A stretch of DNA of 64,000 bases, taken from positions 4,402,001 to 4,466,000 of the forward strand of contig OZ245019.1 in assembly GCA_965223815.1 (NCBI GenBank), read 5' to 3'. Below, in pieces: positions 17,303 to 26,339 of this stretch (the stretch's first letter is position 1; each line of letters starts with the position of its first letter). The stretch comes from HKST-UBA178 sp965223815. GTDB taxonomy: Bacteria > Pseudomonadota > Gammaproteobacteria > Chromatiales > Chromatiaceae. A model generated the notes under the pieces. It was given only the letters and a program-made list of their open reading frames with translations, ran no database searches and was not told the DNA's origin. The position numbers and the translations under genes are program-made.

Positions 17303-17704
17303 CTAGGCAACCTTCTCCGTGTGTCTTTTTATCGCACCCAATAATTCGTCTTTGGTAAAGGGTTTTGTTAGGTACTGCTCTGATCCGACGATTCTCCCTC
17401 GAGCCCGGTCGAACAGGCCATCTTTAGAGGAGAGCATGATCACAGGTGTTTGCTTGAACTGATCGCTATGTTTAATAAGTGCACAGGTCTGATAACCATC
17501 AAGCCGCGGCATCATAATATCAACGAAAATAACGTCCGGATGTTTGTCGGCAATCAGCGCCAGGGCCTCGAAACCGTCCGTTGCGGTAATGACATCACAA
17601 CCCGCTTTTTTTAGCAGTATTTCTGCGGTACGCCTGATGGTTTTACTGTCATCTATCACCATGACCTTAAGGTCAGCCACATCTCTATCGAGATCAATAT
17701 TCAC
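17303..17704 (-). CDS. pilG: Twitching motility response regulator PilG
   Basis: PilG is a 133-residue stand-alone receiver. VIDDSKTIRR, the phospho-acceptor Asp in VIFVDIMMPRLDG, the IMLSSKDG switch and the YLTKPF lysine loop identify it. In Pseudomonas phosphorylated PilG promotes pilus extension and cAMP signalling. The start is GTG at 17704 with AGAGGA 7 nt upstream. It is the first gene of the minus-strand chemosensory operon and faces the long gap before gshB. Confidence 0.94.
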   Translation of the reverse strand: MNIDLDRDVADLKVMVIDDSKTIRRTAEILLKKAGCDVITATDGFEALALIADKHPDVIFVDIMMPRLDGYQTCALIKHSDQFKQTPVIMLSSKDGLFDRARGRIVGSEQYLTKPFTKDELLGAIKRHTEKVA

Positions 17705-18527
17705 TCTCTTGTCCTCTATTCAGCTACCTATCCTCTATAGCGCACGCAACATCCCAAGCTGTCCGTTACGCTAGGCTTTTACTGCACGACAATTTACGGT
17801 GCTCAAATTGTGGGGCTCCCGAAGCTGTCTGCAACGAAGCGGCAAATAGCTTTGATACCGGGGGTCCTGTTTACAACTAGTCATATGTGATCTAGAAAAC
17901 CGACCGGGGGCTATGGATTCTCGGCGCCGCCAACGATGGAGTCGACCGTGGACACACTCCCCTACGTCTGTCGCACCCCCGTGGTACTGCTTATCCCAGA
18001 ACGCACCGAACGGAACGAATCTAGGACGAATTACCCTAGGGTCTGTTTCGACTCTATCCCTCTCCATCTCCAAATGTTCTCCAATACCCCGGCTTATCTG
18101 CTAAATCCATTTAATCCGGCCGCAGCGTGCAAGCCGGTTGCCCGAACTTCCTGATACGGATATAAGACGCCCTCCTGGTAGTAACGATCGCAGTGAAATC
18201 AAGAAGTTATCAGCAGCATCCAATACTTTAAACTTTAGGTGCTCTGCTGAACTGACAGCAACCCATCTAATCTTAATTGCCCACGAACGCTTGCCCTGTA
18301 TCACCACCCTATGAGTATCGGCCTACTCCTTTCTTTCTTTACCGGGACCATAACAACTGCACGGATATGCCGCAACCAGGAACCGCATTCCTACTAACCC
18401 AGTTCGCACCAGGTCGTTGCGTCCCTAGACTGAACACGCAACTCTGCCGAAAACCTACCGCACTCTGAAAACATTTTTGCTAATTCACAACGCCGACAAA
18501 GAACGGCACCTCAGGTATCATTGGGGG
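17705..18527. other. Long divergent intergenic region pilG / gshB
   Basis: This 823-bp stretch contains only short, phase-scattered frames with no recognisable protein and no tRNA-like cloverleaf. It must carry the promoters for the pilG operon (minus) and the gshB operon (plus). On the minus strand TATAGA at about 17737-17742 is a possible -10 before pilG, without a good -35. Nothing else is clear. Confidence 0.5.
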
Positions 18528-19478
18528 ATGACAATATCTATCGGTGTCGTGATGGATCCCATTGCATCCATCAACATAAAAAAAGACAGCACTTTCGCCA
18601 TGCTGCTGGAAGCCCAGGCACGTGGTTGGGCTGTATGGTATATGGAGCAAGGAGACCTATTTCTCGAAGATCGCGGTGTGTCGGCCCGCATGCGAGGCAT
18701 CAAACTAAACGACAATGCCGATGATTGGCACCGATTTACCGAAGAACGCACCGCCCCTTTGCGGTCACTCGATATTGTACTGATGCGTAAAGATCCCCCC
18801 TTCGATATGGAGTACATTTACTCTACGTACCTATTGGAAAAGGCGGAACAACAGGGCGTACTTGTCGTCAACAAACCCTCCAGTCTCCGGGACTGTAATG
18901 AAAAGCTGTTTACCAGTTGGTTTCCCCAATGCTGCCCCCCCACCCTGGTCACGCGCAACCGAAGAAGGATAATTGCGTTTATCGAAGAGCACCGTGATGT
19001 GATTCTCAAACCGCTTGGTGGGATGGGGGGAAGCTCTGTATTTCGCGTTAAATCGGATGACCCCAATGTCAACGTTATTATCGAAACGCTGACTGAAGAG
19101 GAAAACCGCTACACCATGGCCCAGCGTTTTATACCCGAGATCTCCAAGGGAGACAGACGAATACTGATTATTGACGGTGAACCTGTTCCCTTTGTACTCG
19201 CACGAATTCCTAAACAGGGGGAAACCAGGGGTAACCTGGCAGTCGGTGGCCGCGGTGTCGGTCTGGAGATATCAGATCGAGAACGATGGATCGCATCGGA
19301 GGTTGGGCCTGAGCTGCGCAAACGGGGCATTCTATTTTCCGGTCTTGATGTGATAGGCGACTATTTGACTGAAGTAAACGTCACCAGCCCAACCTGCATT
19401 CGTGAGCTGGATGCCCAATTTGGGCTAAATATCAGCGCCGGACTGCTCGATAGCATAGAAGCGAAACTGCCCCATTGA
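18528..19478 (+). CDS. gshB: Glutathione synthetase
   Basis: GshB adds glycine to gamma-glutamylcysteine with ATP, the last step of glutathione synthesis. The 316-residue ATP-grasp protein starts MTISIGVVMDPIASI, matching the family N-terminus; the in-frame TTG 51 bp upstream is less likely. Motifs include NIKKDSTFAMLLEA, LKPLGGMGGSSVF (ATP-grasp loop), RFIPEISKGDRRI and the C-terminal EVNVTSPTCIRELD. It starts the plus-strand gshB-tonB-yqgE-ruvX-pyr gene run, divergent from pilG as in Pseudomonas. Confidence 0.97.
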   Translation: MTISIGVVMDPIASINIKKDSTFAMLLEAQARGWAVWYMEQGDLFLEDRGVSARMRGIKLNDNADDWHRFTEERTAPLRSLDIVLMRKDPPFDMEYIYSTYLLEKAEQQGVLVVNKPSSLRDCNEKLFTSWFPQCCPPTLVTRNRRRIIAFIEEHRDVILKPLGGMGGSSVFRVKSDDPNVNVIIETLTEEENRYTMAQRFIPEISKGDRRILIIDGEPVPFVLARIPKQGETRGNLAVGGRGVGLEISDRERWIASEVGPELRKRGILFSGLDVIGDYLTEVNVTSPTCIRELDAQFGLNISAGLLDSIEAKLPH

Positions 19479-19542
19479 AGAGGGCTCGCCAACACTTTGC
19501 GCATGGCAGCAATAGATTGCGAACGCGGACAAATGTTGAACT

Positions 19543-20430
19543 ATGAGCGCGATTAGCCGAATTTCACACTCTGACCGTTTGGGCCTCACTCTGTTTGTTG
19601 CGGCGGTGGTCCATGCAATGGTGATTCTTGGCATAGGATTTACCTTCAAAGCGCCCGAAAAACCGGCTACTCAAGAACGCACCCTGGAAATTATGGTAGT
19701 CCGCAACGCCAGAAAACCTGAGAAACCGACAGAGGCGGATTTTTTGGCTCAAACTAGCCAACGAGGCGGAGGGGATGATAGCTCAAGAGTCAAACCTACC
19801 ACACGAATCTCTCCCCCAGCTGCGACCCGCGCCCCAATGGAGTCGCCCCAGCTCAGTCCACCGCCAAGACCTGAGACTCCCCCCAGTGAAAACCACGAGA
19901 TCCTCTCCCAAAAGCAACCAGCTAAGAGCAAGGTAACATTGTCGACCGAACGCAAACCGACGCCTATTCCTAAACCGAAGGTTACAGCCGCCCAGTTGTT
20001 GGATAGTTCCAGCCGTGAGATCAACCGGTTAACCGCGGAATTGGAGCGAAAAAATCGAGCCCGTGCAAAATGGCAAAGGCATAAGAAACTGACTGCCAGC
20101 ACGCGCGAGTACAAGTACGCCAGCTATCTCGATGCCTGGGTCAGGAAAGTAGAACGCATTGGCAATCTCAACTACCCAGACGAAGCCAAACGACGCAAAC
20201 TTTACGGGAATTTAATTCTACACGTGGCTGTAAAAGCAGATGGTTCAGTCATGGAGATCAATATCAGAAAATCCTCGGGACACAAGCTTTTAGACGATGC
20301 TGCGGTGCGAATCGTGGAACTGGCAGCCCCATTTGCAGAGTTTTCGGCGGACATCAGAAAAGAGACCGACGTCATCGACATCATCCGTACCTGGCAGTTT
20401 CGCAACAACAATCAACTATCGTCCAAATAA
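19543..20430 (+). CDS. TonB-family energy transducer
   Basis: A 295-residue protein with one N-terminal membrane anchor (about 14-36), a proline-rich periplasmic spacer (about 60-150), a charged helical stretch and a C-terminal TonB domain (YPDEAKRRKLYGNLIL, later VEMIRTWQF-like ending at about 285). It should carry inner-membrane energy to an outer-membrane partner. No exbB/exbD or receptor gene is nearby. In Pseudomonas a tonB-like gene (tonB3) at this same position next to gshB and pilG affects twitching and pilus assembly, which makes a pilus-related role plausible here by synteny only. Confidence 0.85.
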   Translation: MSAISRISHSDRLGLTLFVAAVVHAMVILGIGFTFKAPEKPATQERTLEIMVVRNARKPEKPTEADFLAQTSQRGGGDDSSRVKPTTRISPPAATRAPMESPQLSPPPRPETPPSENHEILSQKQPAKSKVTLSTERKPTPIPKPKVTAAQLLDSSSREINRLTAELERKNRARAKWQRHKKLTASTREYKYASYLDAWVRKVERIGNLNYPDEAKRRKLYGNLILHVAVKADGSVMEINIRKSSGHKLLDDAAVRIVELAAPFAEFSADIRKETDVIDIIRTWQFRNNNQLSSK

Positions 20431-20467
20431 CCTGTTCTCCGGCCACTGCTCTGGATACAATGGTGTC

Positions 20468-21031
20468 ATGGACAGCGGGTCAAACCTCACCAACCATTTC
20501 CTCATTGCCATGCCTGGGCTGCAGGACAGTAATTTTTTTCACACCGTTACCTATATATGCGAGCACAACGAAGAGGGCGCTATGGGCATCGTGCTCAATC
20601 GACCCACCGATTTGCAGCTCGAAGATATTTTGGAGCAACTCGAAATCAAGCCCCAGGATCCCCAGCAGTGCTCCCAGCCTATCTACCTGGGAGGTCCGGT
20701 ACAGACTGAGAGAGGATTCGTGTTACATACGCCCGATGAATCCTGGGATTCCACCAGCAATATCACTCAGGAAATATGCATTACCACCTCTATGGACATT
20801 CTCCGATCGATTGCGGAAGGCAGTGGCCCCGCTAAAATGTTGATCGCCTTGGGGTATGCAGGCTGGGCTCCGGGTCAATTGGAAGAGGAGCTGGGCGCAA
20901 ACGCCTGGCTCAACGGTCCCGCGGACTCGCAGATCATCTTTGAGATGCCTTCCGAGGAGCGTTGGACCGCGGCAGCGAAACGTCTGGGCGTCGACCTCAA
21001 TCTACTGTCCGGTGAACCCGGGCACGCCTGA
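20468..21031 (+). CDS. yqgE: UPF0301/DUF179 family protein YqgE (AlgH)
   Basis: The 187-residue product from ATG 20468 is a member of the YqgE/AlgH family. Typical segments are FLIAMPGLQDSNF, EGAMGIVLNRP, YLGGPVQTERGFVLH and GYAGWAPGQLEEE. The family fold is known but its biochemical role is not firmly settled; an alginate-regulation role was proposed in Pseudomonas. The upstream in-frame extension overlaps tonB and is rejected. It stands 25 bp before ruvX, the usual neighbour. Confidence 0.93.
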   Translation: MDSGSNLTNHFLIAMPGLQDSNFFHTVTYICEHNEEGAMGIVLNRPTDLQLEDILEQLEIKPQDPQQCSQPIYLGGPVQTERGFVLHTPDESWDSTSNITQEICITTSMDILRSIAEGSGPAKMLIALGYAGWAPGQLEEELGANAWLNGPADSQIIFEMPSEERWTAAAKRLGVDLNLLSGEPGHA

Positions 21032-21056
21032 TAGACCGGGCTCTCCTCCCCTCCCC

Positions 21057-21467
21057 ATGGGCACGCTGTTGGGCTTTGACTACGGTACCGCGAAGATCGG
21101 AATCGCGGTGGGACAGACGGTGACCGGAACGGCAACTCCTCTGGAGACGCTGAGATACAGAGATCGCAAACCAGATTGGGCGGGCATTCAACGCCTGATC
21201 GAGGTCTGGAATCCCGACAAGTTGGTAGTAGGCTTGCCATGCGATCTGGACGGTGGGGCCACAGAGATAACCGAGCAAGCATGCCGCTTTGCACGCCAGT
21301 TGGAAGGGCGATTCAGACTGCCCGTACACATGATGGATGAGAGACTCACCTCCATGGAGGCACGCAGCCAATTCGGTCGCCCCCCAAAAAAATTGGAAGA
21401 GCTAGACGCGCTCGCCGCCCGACTCATTCTGGAAACCTGGCTAAGTGAACAAATCAAAGAAACCTGA
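21057..21467 (+). CDS. ruvX: Putative pre-16S rRNA nuclease / Holliday-junction resolvase-like protein
   Basis: A 136-residue RNase H-fold protein of the YqgF family, thought to trim the 5' end of 16S rRNA precursors. Start ATG 21057 gives MGTLLGFDYGTAKIGIAVG with the first catalytic Asp in FDYG. VVGLPCDLDGG and VHMMDERLTSMEA carry the further conserved acidic residues. The long frame upstream belongs to out-of-frame yqgE sequence. It overlaps pyrR by 23 bp, implying coupled translation. Confidence 0.95.
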   Translation: MGTLLGFDYGTAKIGIAVGQTVTGTATPLETLRYRDRKPDWAGIQRLIEVWNPDKLVVGLPCDLDGGATEITEQACRFARQLEGRFRLPVHMMDERLTSMEARSQFGRPPKKLEELDALAARLILETWLSEQIKET

Positions 21468-22002
21468 AATCTACCTTACAGCTGAAGCCGTGGGTGATCT
21501 GATAGTACAGATCACAGCTAATCTGAAAGCCAAGTTGCAGGTTGCAGGGGTCGAGAATCCCGTGCTGATCGGCATCCATACTGGTGGTGCCTGGCTGGCT
21601 GAACGGTTACACCAGGAGCTTCAGCTGGAAGAGCCCCAGGGTACGCTTGACATATCATTCTACCGGGATGATTTTACCCGTATCGGGATGAATCCCAAGG
21701 TTAAACCGTCACAAATCCCGCTTTCTATAGACAATCGCCACATCGTTTTGGTTGACGATGTACTGCAGACAGGGCGCACTATTCGCGCCGCCATGAATGA
21801 GATCTTCGACTATGGGCGCCCGGCCTCCATTCTGTTGGTTACCCTTGTCGAACGCGGCACCAGAGAAATCCCGATCCAACCCAACGTGGTGGGCATCCGG
21901 TCTAACATCGACCGAGATCAAAAAATCACACTGACTGGCCCCAGCCCGTTGGAACTAGTGATTGGTGACTCGAAGGCCTTGGCCCGACAACTCATGCTAT
22001 GA
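21445..22002 (+). CDS. pyrR: PyrR bifunctional regulator / uracil phosphoribosyltransferase
   Basis: A 185-residue phosphoribosyltransferase-fold protein starting with GTG 21445. The PRPP loop VLVDDVLQTGRT is at about 102-113, and GIHTGGAWLAERL and SFYRDDFTRIG are PyrR hallmarks. In Firmicutes PyrR binds pyr mRNA and causes attenuation. In gammaproteobacteria such as Pseudomonas it lies before pyrB-pyrC' and regulates the pyr genes in a less well understood way. No clear attenuator is visible here, because pyrR is packed against ruvX and pyrB (4-bp overlap). Confidence 0.95.
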   Translation: MNKSKKPEIYLTAEAVGDLIVQITANLKAKLQVAGVENPVLIGIHTGGAWLAERLHQELQLEEPQGTLDISFYRDDFTRIGMNPKVKPSQIPLSIDNRHIVLVDDVLQTGRTIRAAMNEIFDYGRPASILLVTLVERGTREIPIQPNVVGIRSNIDRDQKITLTGPSPLELVIGDSKALARQLML

Positions 22003-22976
22003 GCAGATTGGGCATACAACTGGACAACGACGGAAGACTGAAGCATTTTCTTACCATCGACGGTTTGAACAGCGAGATTCTGACAGATATTCTCGACACC
22101 GCAGAATCCTTCACGGGGATCTCTGAGCGCACGGTCAAGAAAGTACCGCTGCTCCGCGGCAAAGTAATCTGCAACCTTTTCTTCGAGACCAGTACCAGGA
22201 CTTGCACCACTTTCGAGCTCGCGGCCAAAAGACTCTCCGCAGATGTATTGAACCTCAATATCGGCACCTCAGCGACCGCCAAGGGTGAAACACTGCTGGA
22301 CACGCTCCGTAATCTCGAATCGATGCACGTGGATATGCTCGTAGTGCGTCACTCGGAGAGCGGAGCCGCCCACTTCATCGCCCAACATGCCGCACCTCAC
22401 GTCAGTGTGATCAACGCCGGAGACGGCCATCACGCACACCCTACTCAGGCCATGCTGGATATGTTCACCATCAGGCGTTACAAAAGAGATTTCAGCGGTC
22501 TGCGGGTAGCGATTGTCGGCGACATCCTGCATTCCCGGGTGGCCCGATCCCAAATATTGGCGCTAAACACCCTGGGGACATCTGAAGTGCGTATTATCGG
22601 CCCACGGACCTTACTGCCCTCAGATGCAAGAACTCTTGGGGTCCACGTTTTCCACAGTATCGATGAAGGCATTCGAGACGTGGATGTGGTCATTGTGTTG
22701 AGACTCCAGAGGGAGCGCATGTGTGGCGCGCTGCTGCCAAGCGAGCACGAGTATTTCCAGCTCTTTGGGCTCACCGAGGCAAGACTGAAAAAAGCTAAAC
22801 ATGATGCTATCGTGATGCATCCCGGCCCTATCAACCGGGGTGTCGAAATTGATAGCGCAGTTGCTGACGGACCGCGTTCCGTCATTCTGCAACAAGTCAG
22901 CTTCGGCATAGCCATACGCATGGCGGTTATCTCCATGGCCATGGGAAACAGACCTCTGGGGGCTGTTGGTACATGA
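21999..22976 (+). CDS. pyrB: Aspartate carbamoyltransferase catalytic chain
   Basis: PyrB makes N-carbamoyl-aspartate from carbamoyl phosphate and aspartate in UMP synthesis. The 325-residue chain has the carbamoyl-phosphate motif STRT (65-68), the HPTQ motif (147-150) and the aspartate-loop region LRLQRERM, and ends in MHPGPINRGVEI. The N-terminal extension of some 15 residues and the absence of pyrI nearby fit the Pseudomonas-type (class A) enzyme, which forms a dodecamer with the dihydroorotase-like PyrC' encoded next. Start and stop overlap both neighbours by 4 bp. Confidence 0.97.
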   Translation: MSRLGIQLDNDGRLKHFLTIDGLNSEILTDILDTAESFTGISERTVKKVPLLRGKVICNLFFETSTRTCTTFELAAKRLSADVLNLNIGTSATAKGETLLDTLRNLESMHVDMLVVRHSESGAAHFIAQHAAPHVSVINAGDGHHAHPTQAMLDMFTIRRYKRDFSGLRVAIVGDILHSRVARSQILALNTLGTSEVRIIGPRTLLPSDARTLGVHVFHSIDEGIRDVDVVIVLRLQRERMCGALLPSEHEYFQLFGLTEARLKKAKHDAIVMHPGPINRGVEIDSAVADGPRSVILQQVSFGIAIRMAVISMAMGNRPLGAVGT

Positions 22977-24277
22977 ACAATCCTCAACGTGTTTCCATTG
23001 TGAATGGCCGGGTCATCGATCCCGCAAACCGTGTTGATCAGGTACTCGATTTGCATATTGAGGGGAGGCATATCCTCGCCCTGGGTGTACAACCAAGGCA
23101 CTTCACCCCCGATACAACGATCGAGGCCCGAGATTTGATCGTTTGCCCAGGGCTGGTCGATCTTAGCGCCCGCCTCAGGGAGCCTGGCCATGAGCACAAG
23201 GCGACTCTCAGTACAGAAACCAGGGCGGCAGCTTCCGCAGGCATCACGACGCTTTGCTGCCCGCCAGATACCAACCCTGTAATTGATACCCCGGCTATGG
23301 TCACCTTGGTCCAAGAACGCGCCCAGCGATTGGCCCATGCCCGAGTGCTGCCTATTGGCGCATTGACCAAGAACCTCGATGGGGAACATTTAAGCGAGAT
23401 GGCAGCTTTGCAACAGGCAGGTTGCGCGGCCCTGAGCAACGCCGAGCGGCCGCTGGCCAACACTCTTGTGGAGCGAAGGGCGCTGGAGTACGCTGCCACT
23501 TTTGGAATTCGGGTAATGCTGCGTTCAGAGGACCAGCATCTCCGCAACAATGGCTGCGCCCATGAGGGCCCGGTCGCCAGCCGTCTTGGTCTGCCCGGCA
23601 TTCCTGTGGCAGCGGAGACGGTCGCGGTGGCAAGAGACTTGGCACTGGCGGAGCAAACCCTGTGCCCGATTCATTTTCGCGGCCTTTCCAGCGCTCGAGC
23701 AGCTCAGAGCGTGGCACTGGCACGGCAACAACGACTACCGGTGACCGCCGACGTCGCCATCCATCAAATGCATCTCACCGAAATGGACGTGGACGGCTTC
23801 AACAGTAATTGCCATGTCAATCCGCCGCTGCGCGGCTTCAACGACCGCCAGGCACTTAGAGAGGCCTTAGCGGATGGTATTATCGGTGCGATCTGTTCCG
23901 ACCACCAACCTCATGATGCAGATGCAAAAGAGGCCCCGTTTCCTTCAACCGCACCGGGAGTATCCGCACTGGAAACCCTGCTACCACTGACCCTGAAACT
24001 GGCGAGCGAGGGCGTGTTGGGGCTGTCAGATGCCATCGCCCGGGTGACTTGTGGTCCGGCAGACATTTTGGGCCTCGATCTCGGAAGACTGACGCCCGGC
24101 TGCAGCGCGGATATATGTGTTTTCGATCCCGAACGCCATTGGGAACTCAATCGTGAGAGAATGTGGAGCGCAGGTCAAAACACACCCTTTCATGGCTGGG
24201 AGTTTACCGGGCGGGTAACCCACACACTGTTCGAAGGAAAAATCGTATACATGGAATCCCGGCAGAATGAAAAATAG
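22973..24277 (+). CDS. pyrX: Dihydroorotase-like non-catalytic subunit PyrC'
   Basis: A 434-residue amidohydrolase-fold protein of the dihydroorotase type. At residues 61-72 it reads LVDLSARLREPG where active enzymes have a metal-binding H-x-H (DLHVHLREPG). The two zinc ligands are replaced by Ser and Arg, so this copy should be inactive. This is exactly the pattern of Pseudomonas PyrC' (PyrX), which is needed as a structural partner to assemble aspartate carbamoyltransferase. SDHQPHDADAKE is preserved near residue 305. An active pyrC must exist elsewhere in the genome. It overlaps pyrB by 4 bp and the next gene by 11 bp. Confidence 0.93.
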   Translation: MNNPQRVSIVNGRVIDPANRVDQVLDLHIEGRHILALGVQPRHFTPDTTIEARDLIVCPGLVDLSARLREPGHEHKATLSTETRAAASAGITTLCCPPDTNPVIDTPAMVTLVQERAQRLAHARVLPIGALTKNLDGEHLSEMAALQQAGCAALSNAERPLANTLVERRALEYAATFGIRVMLRSEDQHLRNNGCAHEGPVASRLGLPGIPVAAETVAVARDLALAEQTLCPIHFRGLSSARAAQSVALARQQRLPVTADVAIHQMHLTEMDVDGFNSNCHVNPPLRGFNDRQALREALADGIIGAICSDHQPHDADAKEAPFPSTAPGVSALETLLPLTLKLASEGVLGLSDAIARVTCGPADILGLDLGRLTPGCSADICVFDPERHWELNRERMWSAGQNTPFHGWEFTGRVTHTLFEGKIVYMESRQNEK

Positions 24278-25157
24278 ACCCCACCGCAATACCATCTTCC
24301 CAGAACAGGCACAGGTCATCGCCCACGAAGCGATGGCGGGCGATCAACAAATATTGCGCGTCCATGCGCCCAATTGCGCTAAACATGCGTTACCCGGCAG
24401 TTTCGCCCACATTCAGGTAGCCCCCTCCCGGCCTCTGCGAAGACCCATCTCCATAATGCGAACCTCGGCGACCGAAGGTTGGGTGGAGTTCCTGTACAAG
24501 ATAGTCGGGGAAGGTACGCGCCTGCTATCCCAGGCACGCATGGGAGACACCCTGGACATGCTGGCCCCTATCGGCGTGCCTTTCAGATTTGATAAAGAGA
24601 GGTCACGACCATTGTTAATCGGTGGTGGAGTCGGTATGCCTCCGATAATTTTCGCCGCACAAAGACTGTCAAACAACGAAGCGTACCGTCCACTGGCCAT
24701 TCTTGGATCAGAGGTTCCTTTTCCCTTCCCCGCTCGACCATCCAAGATTCTCCTGCCATCGATGCCCGATGGCGTCATCGCCTGCCTGCCGCTCCTGGAT
24801 GAATGGGGTATTCCCAGCCGGTTGGCGAGCCTCCAAGGATATCCTGGCTGTCATCAGGGTTATGTCACTGATCTGGCGCGCCATTGGCTACGTTCACTCG
24901 ATGCTGACACGCTCGCACGAGTAGAGGTGTTCGCCTGCGGTCCTCACCTCATGCTGGAGGCGGTAGCCAAGTTAGCGCAGGAGTTCGATCTACCCTGCCA
25001 GGTATCCCTGGAGGAGTTCATGGCTTGTGGAGTGGGGGGATGTGCCGGCTGCGTCGTGCCACTCTATACAGAACAGGGCCGACATATGAGTAGAGTTTGT
25101 GTCGATGGTCCTGTATTCAATGCCCGCCATGTGTTCGCGCTAGACCCGCAGCCATAG
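24267..25157 (+). CDS. PyrK-like dihydroorotate dehydrogenase electron-transfer subunit
   Basis: A 296-residue member of the ferredoxin-NADP reductase superfamily in the PyrK group. The FAD motif RRPISI is near residue 56, the nucleotide-binding GGGVGMPP near 117, and FACGPHLMLEA near 220. A C-terminal 2Fe-2S cluster is formed by cysteines in CGVGGCAGC and later RVCVDGPVF. PyrK normally passes electrons between class 1B dihydroorotate dehydrogenase and NAD. No pyrD lies next to it here, and most gammaproteobacteria use the quinone-linked class 2 enzyme. Its electron partner is therefore uncertain, although the operon position argues for pyrimidine synthesis. Confidence 0.88.
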   Translation: MKNRPHRNTIFPEQAQVIAHEAMAGDQQILRVHAPNCAKHALPGSFAHIQVAPSRPLRRPISIMRTSATEGWVEFLYKIVGEGTRLLSQARMGDTLDMLAPIGVPFRFDKERSRPLLIGGGVGMPPIIFAAQRLSNNEAYRPLAILGSEVPFPFPARPSKILLPSMPDGVIACLPLLDEWGIPSRLASLQGYPGCHQGYVTDLARHWLRSLDADTLARVEVFACGPHLMLEAVAKLAQEFDLPCQVSLEEFMACGVGGCAGCVVPLYTEQGRHMSRVCVDGPVFNARHVFALDPQP

Positions 25158-25177
25158 CCCAGCGAGAAAACGCACAG

Positions 25178-26302
25178 CTAGAAATCGCCGTCGTCCAACA
25201 GAGAGACCGACCCCATTCCGGAGGAAGGGACGCCTTTTTCGCTGCCCCCCAGCTTGATCATCAGGCGCACTTCGTTGGCTGAATCGGCATGTAGAATAGC
25301 ATCTTCGTAGCTGATTTCACCCTCAAGATAGTGTTGATAGAGGGCCTGATCATAAGTGTTCATTCCCTGCTCGGTTGAGCGTTTCATCAACTCTTTAAGC
25401 TTGTGGATCTCGCCCTTGCGGATGAGATCAGCAGCGAGGGGGGTATTGATTAGAATTTCCACCACTGGCCTCCTGCTGCGCCCGTCGATACGCCTGACAA
25501 GCTGCTGGGCCACTATTGCCTTGAGATTGAGCGAAAGATCCATAAACAACTGGTCACGCCGGTCTTCAGGAAAGAAATTGATGATGCGATCCAGCGCCTG
25601 ATTGGCGTTGTTCGCGTGCAATGTTGAGAGACAGAGGTGTCCGGTCTCCGCGAAGGCGATGGCGTGATTCATCGTTTCACGGGACCTAATCTCACCAATC
25701 AAGATGACATCGGGTGCCTGGCGCAGGGTGTTCTTAAGAGCGATTTCGTAGGACTCGGTGTCTATACCCACTTCCCTTTGGGTGACGATACAACCTCCAT
25801 GATTATGGGCGTACTCGATGGGGTCCTCAATGGTGACGATATGCCCACTGCTGTTTTGATTACGACAACCCAGCATAGCCGCCAAAGAAGTCGATTTACC
25901 GGTACCGGTGGCACCTACAAAGATGACCAATCCGCGCTGAGTCATGGCCAAGTCTTTGATGATCGGCGGTAAGTTCAATTCATCTATTTCGGGTATACGG
26001 CTTTCGATTCTTCTCAGCACCATACCGGGTGCACTACGCTGCACGAAAGCGCTAACTCGAAAACGGCCTATCCCCGAAACGCTGATAGCAAAATTACACT
26101 CGTTGGTTTGGGAAAACTCTCCCCGCTGCGCCGGTGTCATGACGCCGGTAACCAGTTCGCTGGCCTGCTCAACGGTGATTTTTTCCGGAGAAACCGCGGC
26201 AATGCGCCCATTGATTTTAAGGCTAGGAGGCATTCCTACTGTAATGAACAGGTCCGAAGCCTTTTTCTCCGACATCTGCTGTAACAATGACTCAAATTGC
26301 AT
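25178..26302 (-). CDS. pilU: Type IV pilus retraction ATPase accessory, PilU
   Basis: PilU is a PilT-like hexameric secretion ATPase that assists retraction under load. From ATG 26302 (GAGGGG 8 nt upstream) it has 374 residues; a GTG three codons earlier is possible but touches the ribosome site. The Walker A motif GATGTGKS is at 130-137, and TIEDPIEY (Asp box), LIGEIRSRETM (Walker B) and TGHLCLSTLHANN (His box) follow. The C-terminus extends past PilT with a glycine/serine-rich acidic tail, a PilU feature. It follows pilT by 37 bp in one operon. Confidence 0.96.
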   Translation of the reverse strand: MQFESLLQQMSEKKASDLFITVGMPPSLKINGRIAAVSPEKITVEQASELVTGVMTPAQRGEFSQTNECNFAISVSGIGRFRVSAFVQRSAPGMVLRRIESRIPEIDELNLPPIIKDLAMTQRGLVIFVGATGTGKSTSLAAMLGCRNQNSSGHIVTIEDPIEYAHNHGGCIVTQREVGIDTESYEIALKNTLRQAPDVILIGEIRSRETMNHAIAFAETGHLCLSTLHANNANQALDRIINFFPEDRRDQLFMDLSLNLKAIVAQQLVRRIDGRSRRPVVEILINTPLAADLIRKGEIHKLKELMKRSTEQGMNTYDQALYQHYLEGEISYEDAILHADSANEVRLMIKLGGSEKGVPSSGMGSVSLLDDGDF

Positions 26303-26339
26303 GACTTTCACCCCTCAGCCTGTAGCAGCCATCATCCAT

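Noticed and set aside
22478..23389. 303-codon minus-strand ORF across pyrB and pyrC'
   Set aside because: It lies antisense to two certain genes, spans their junction, and has no recognisable domain.
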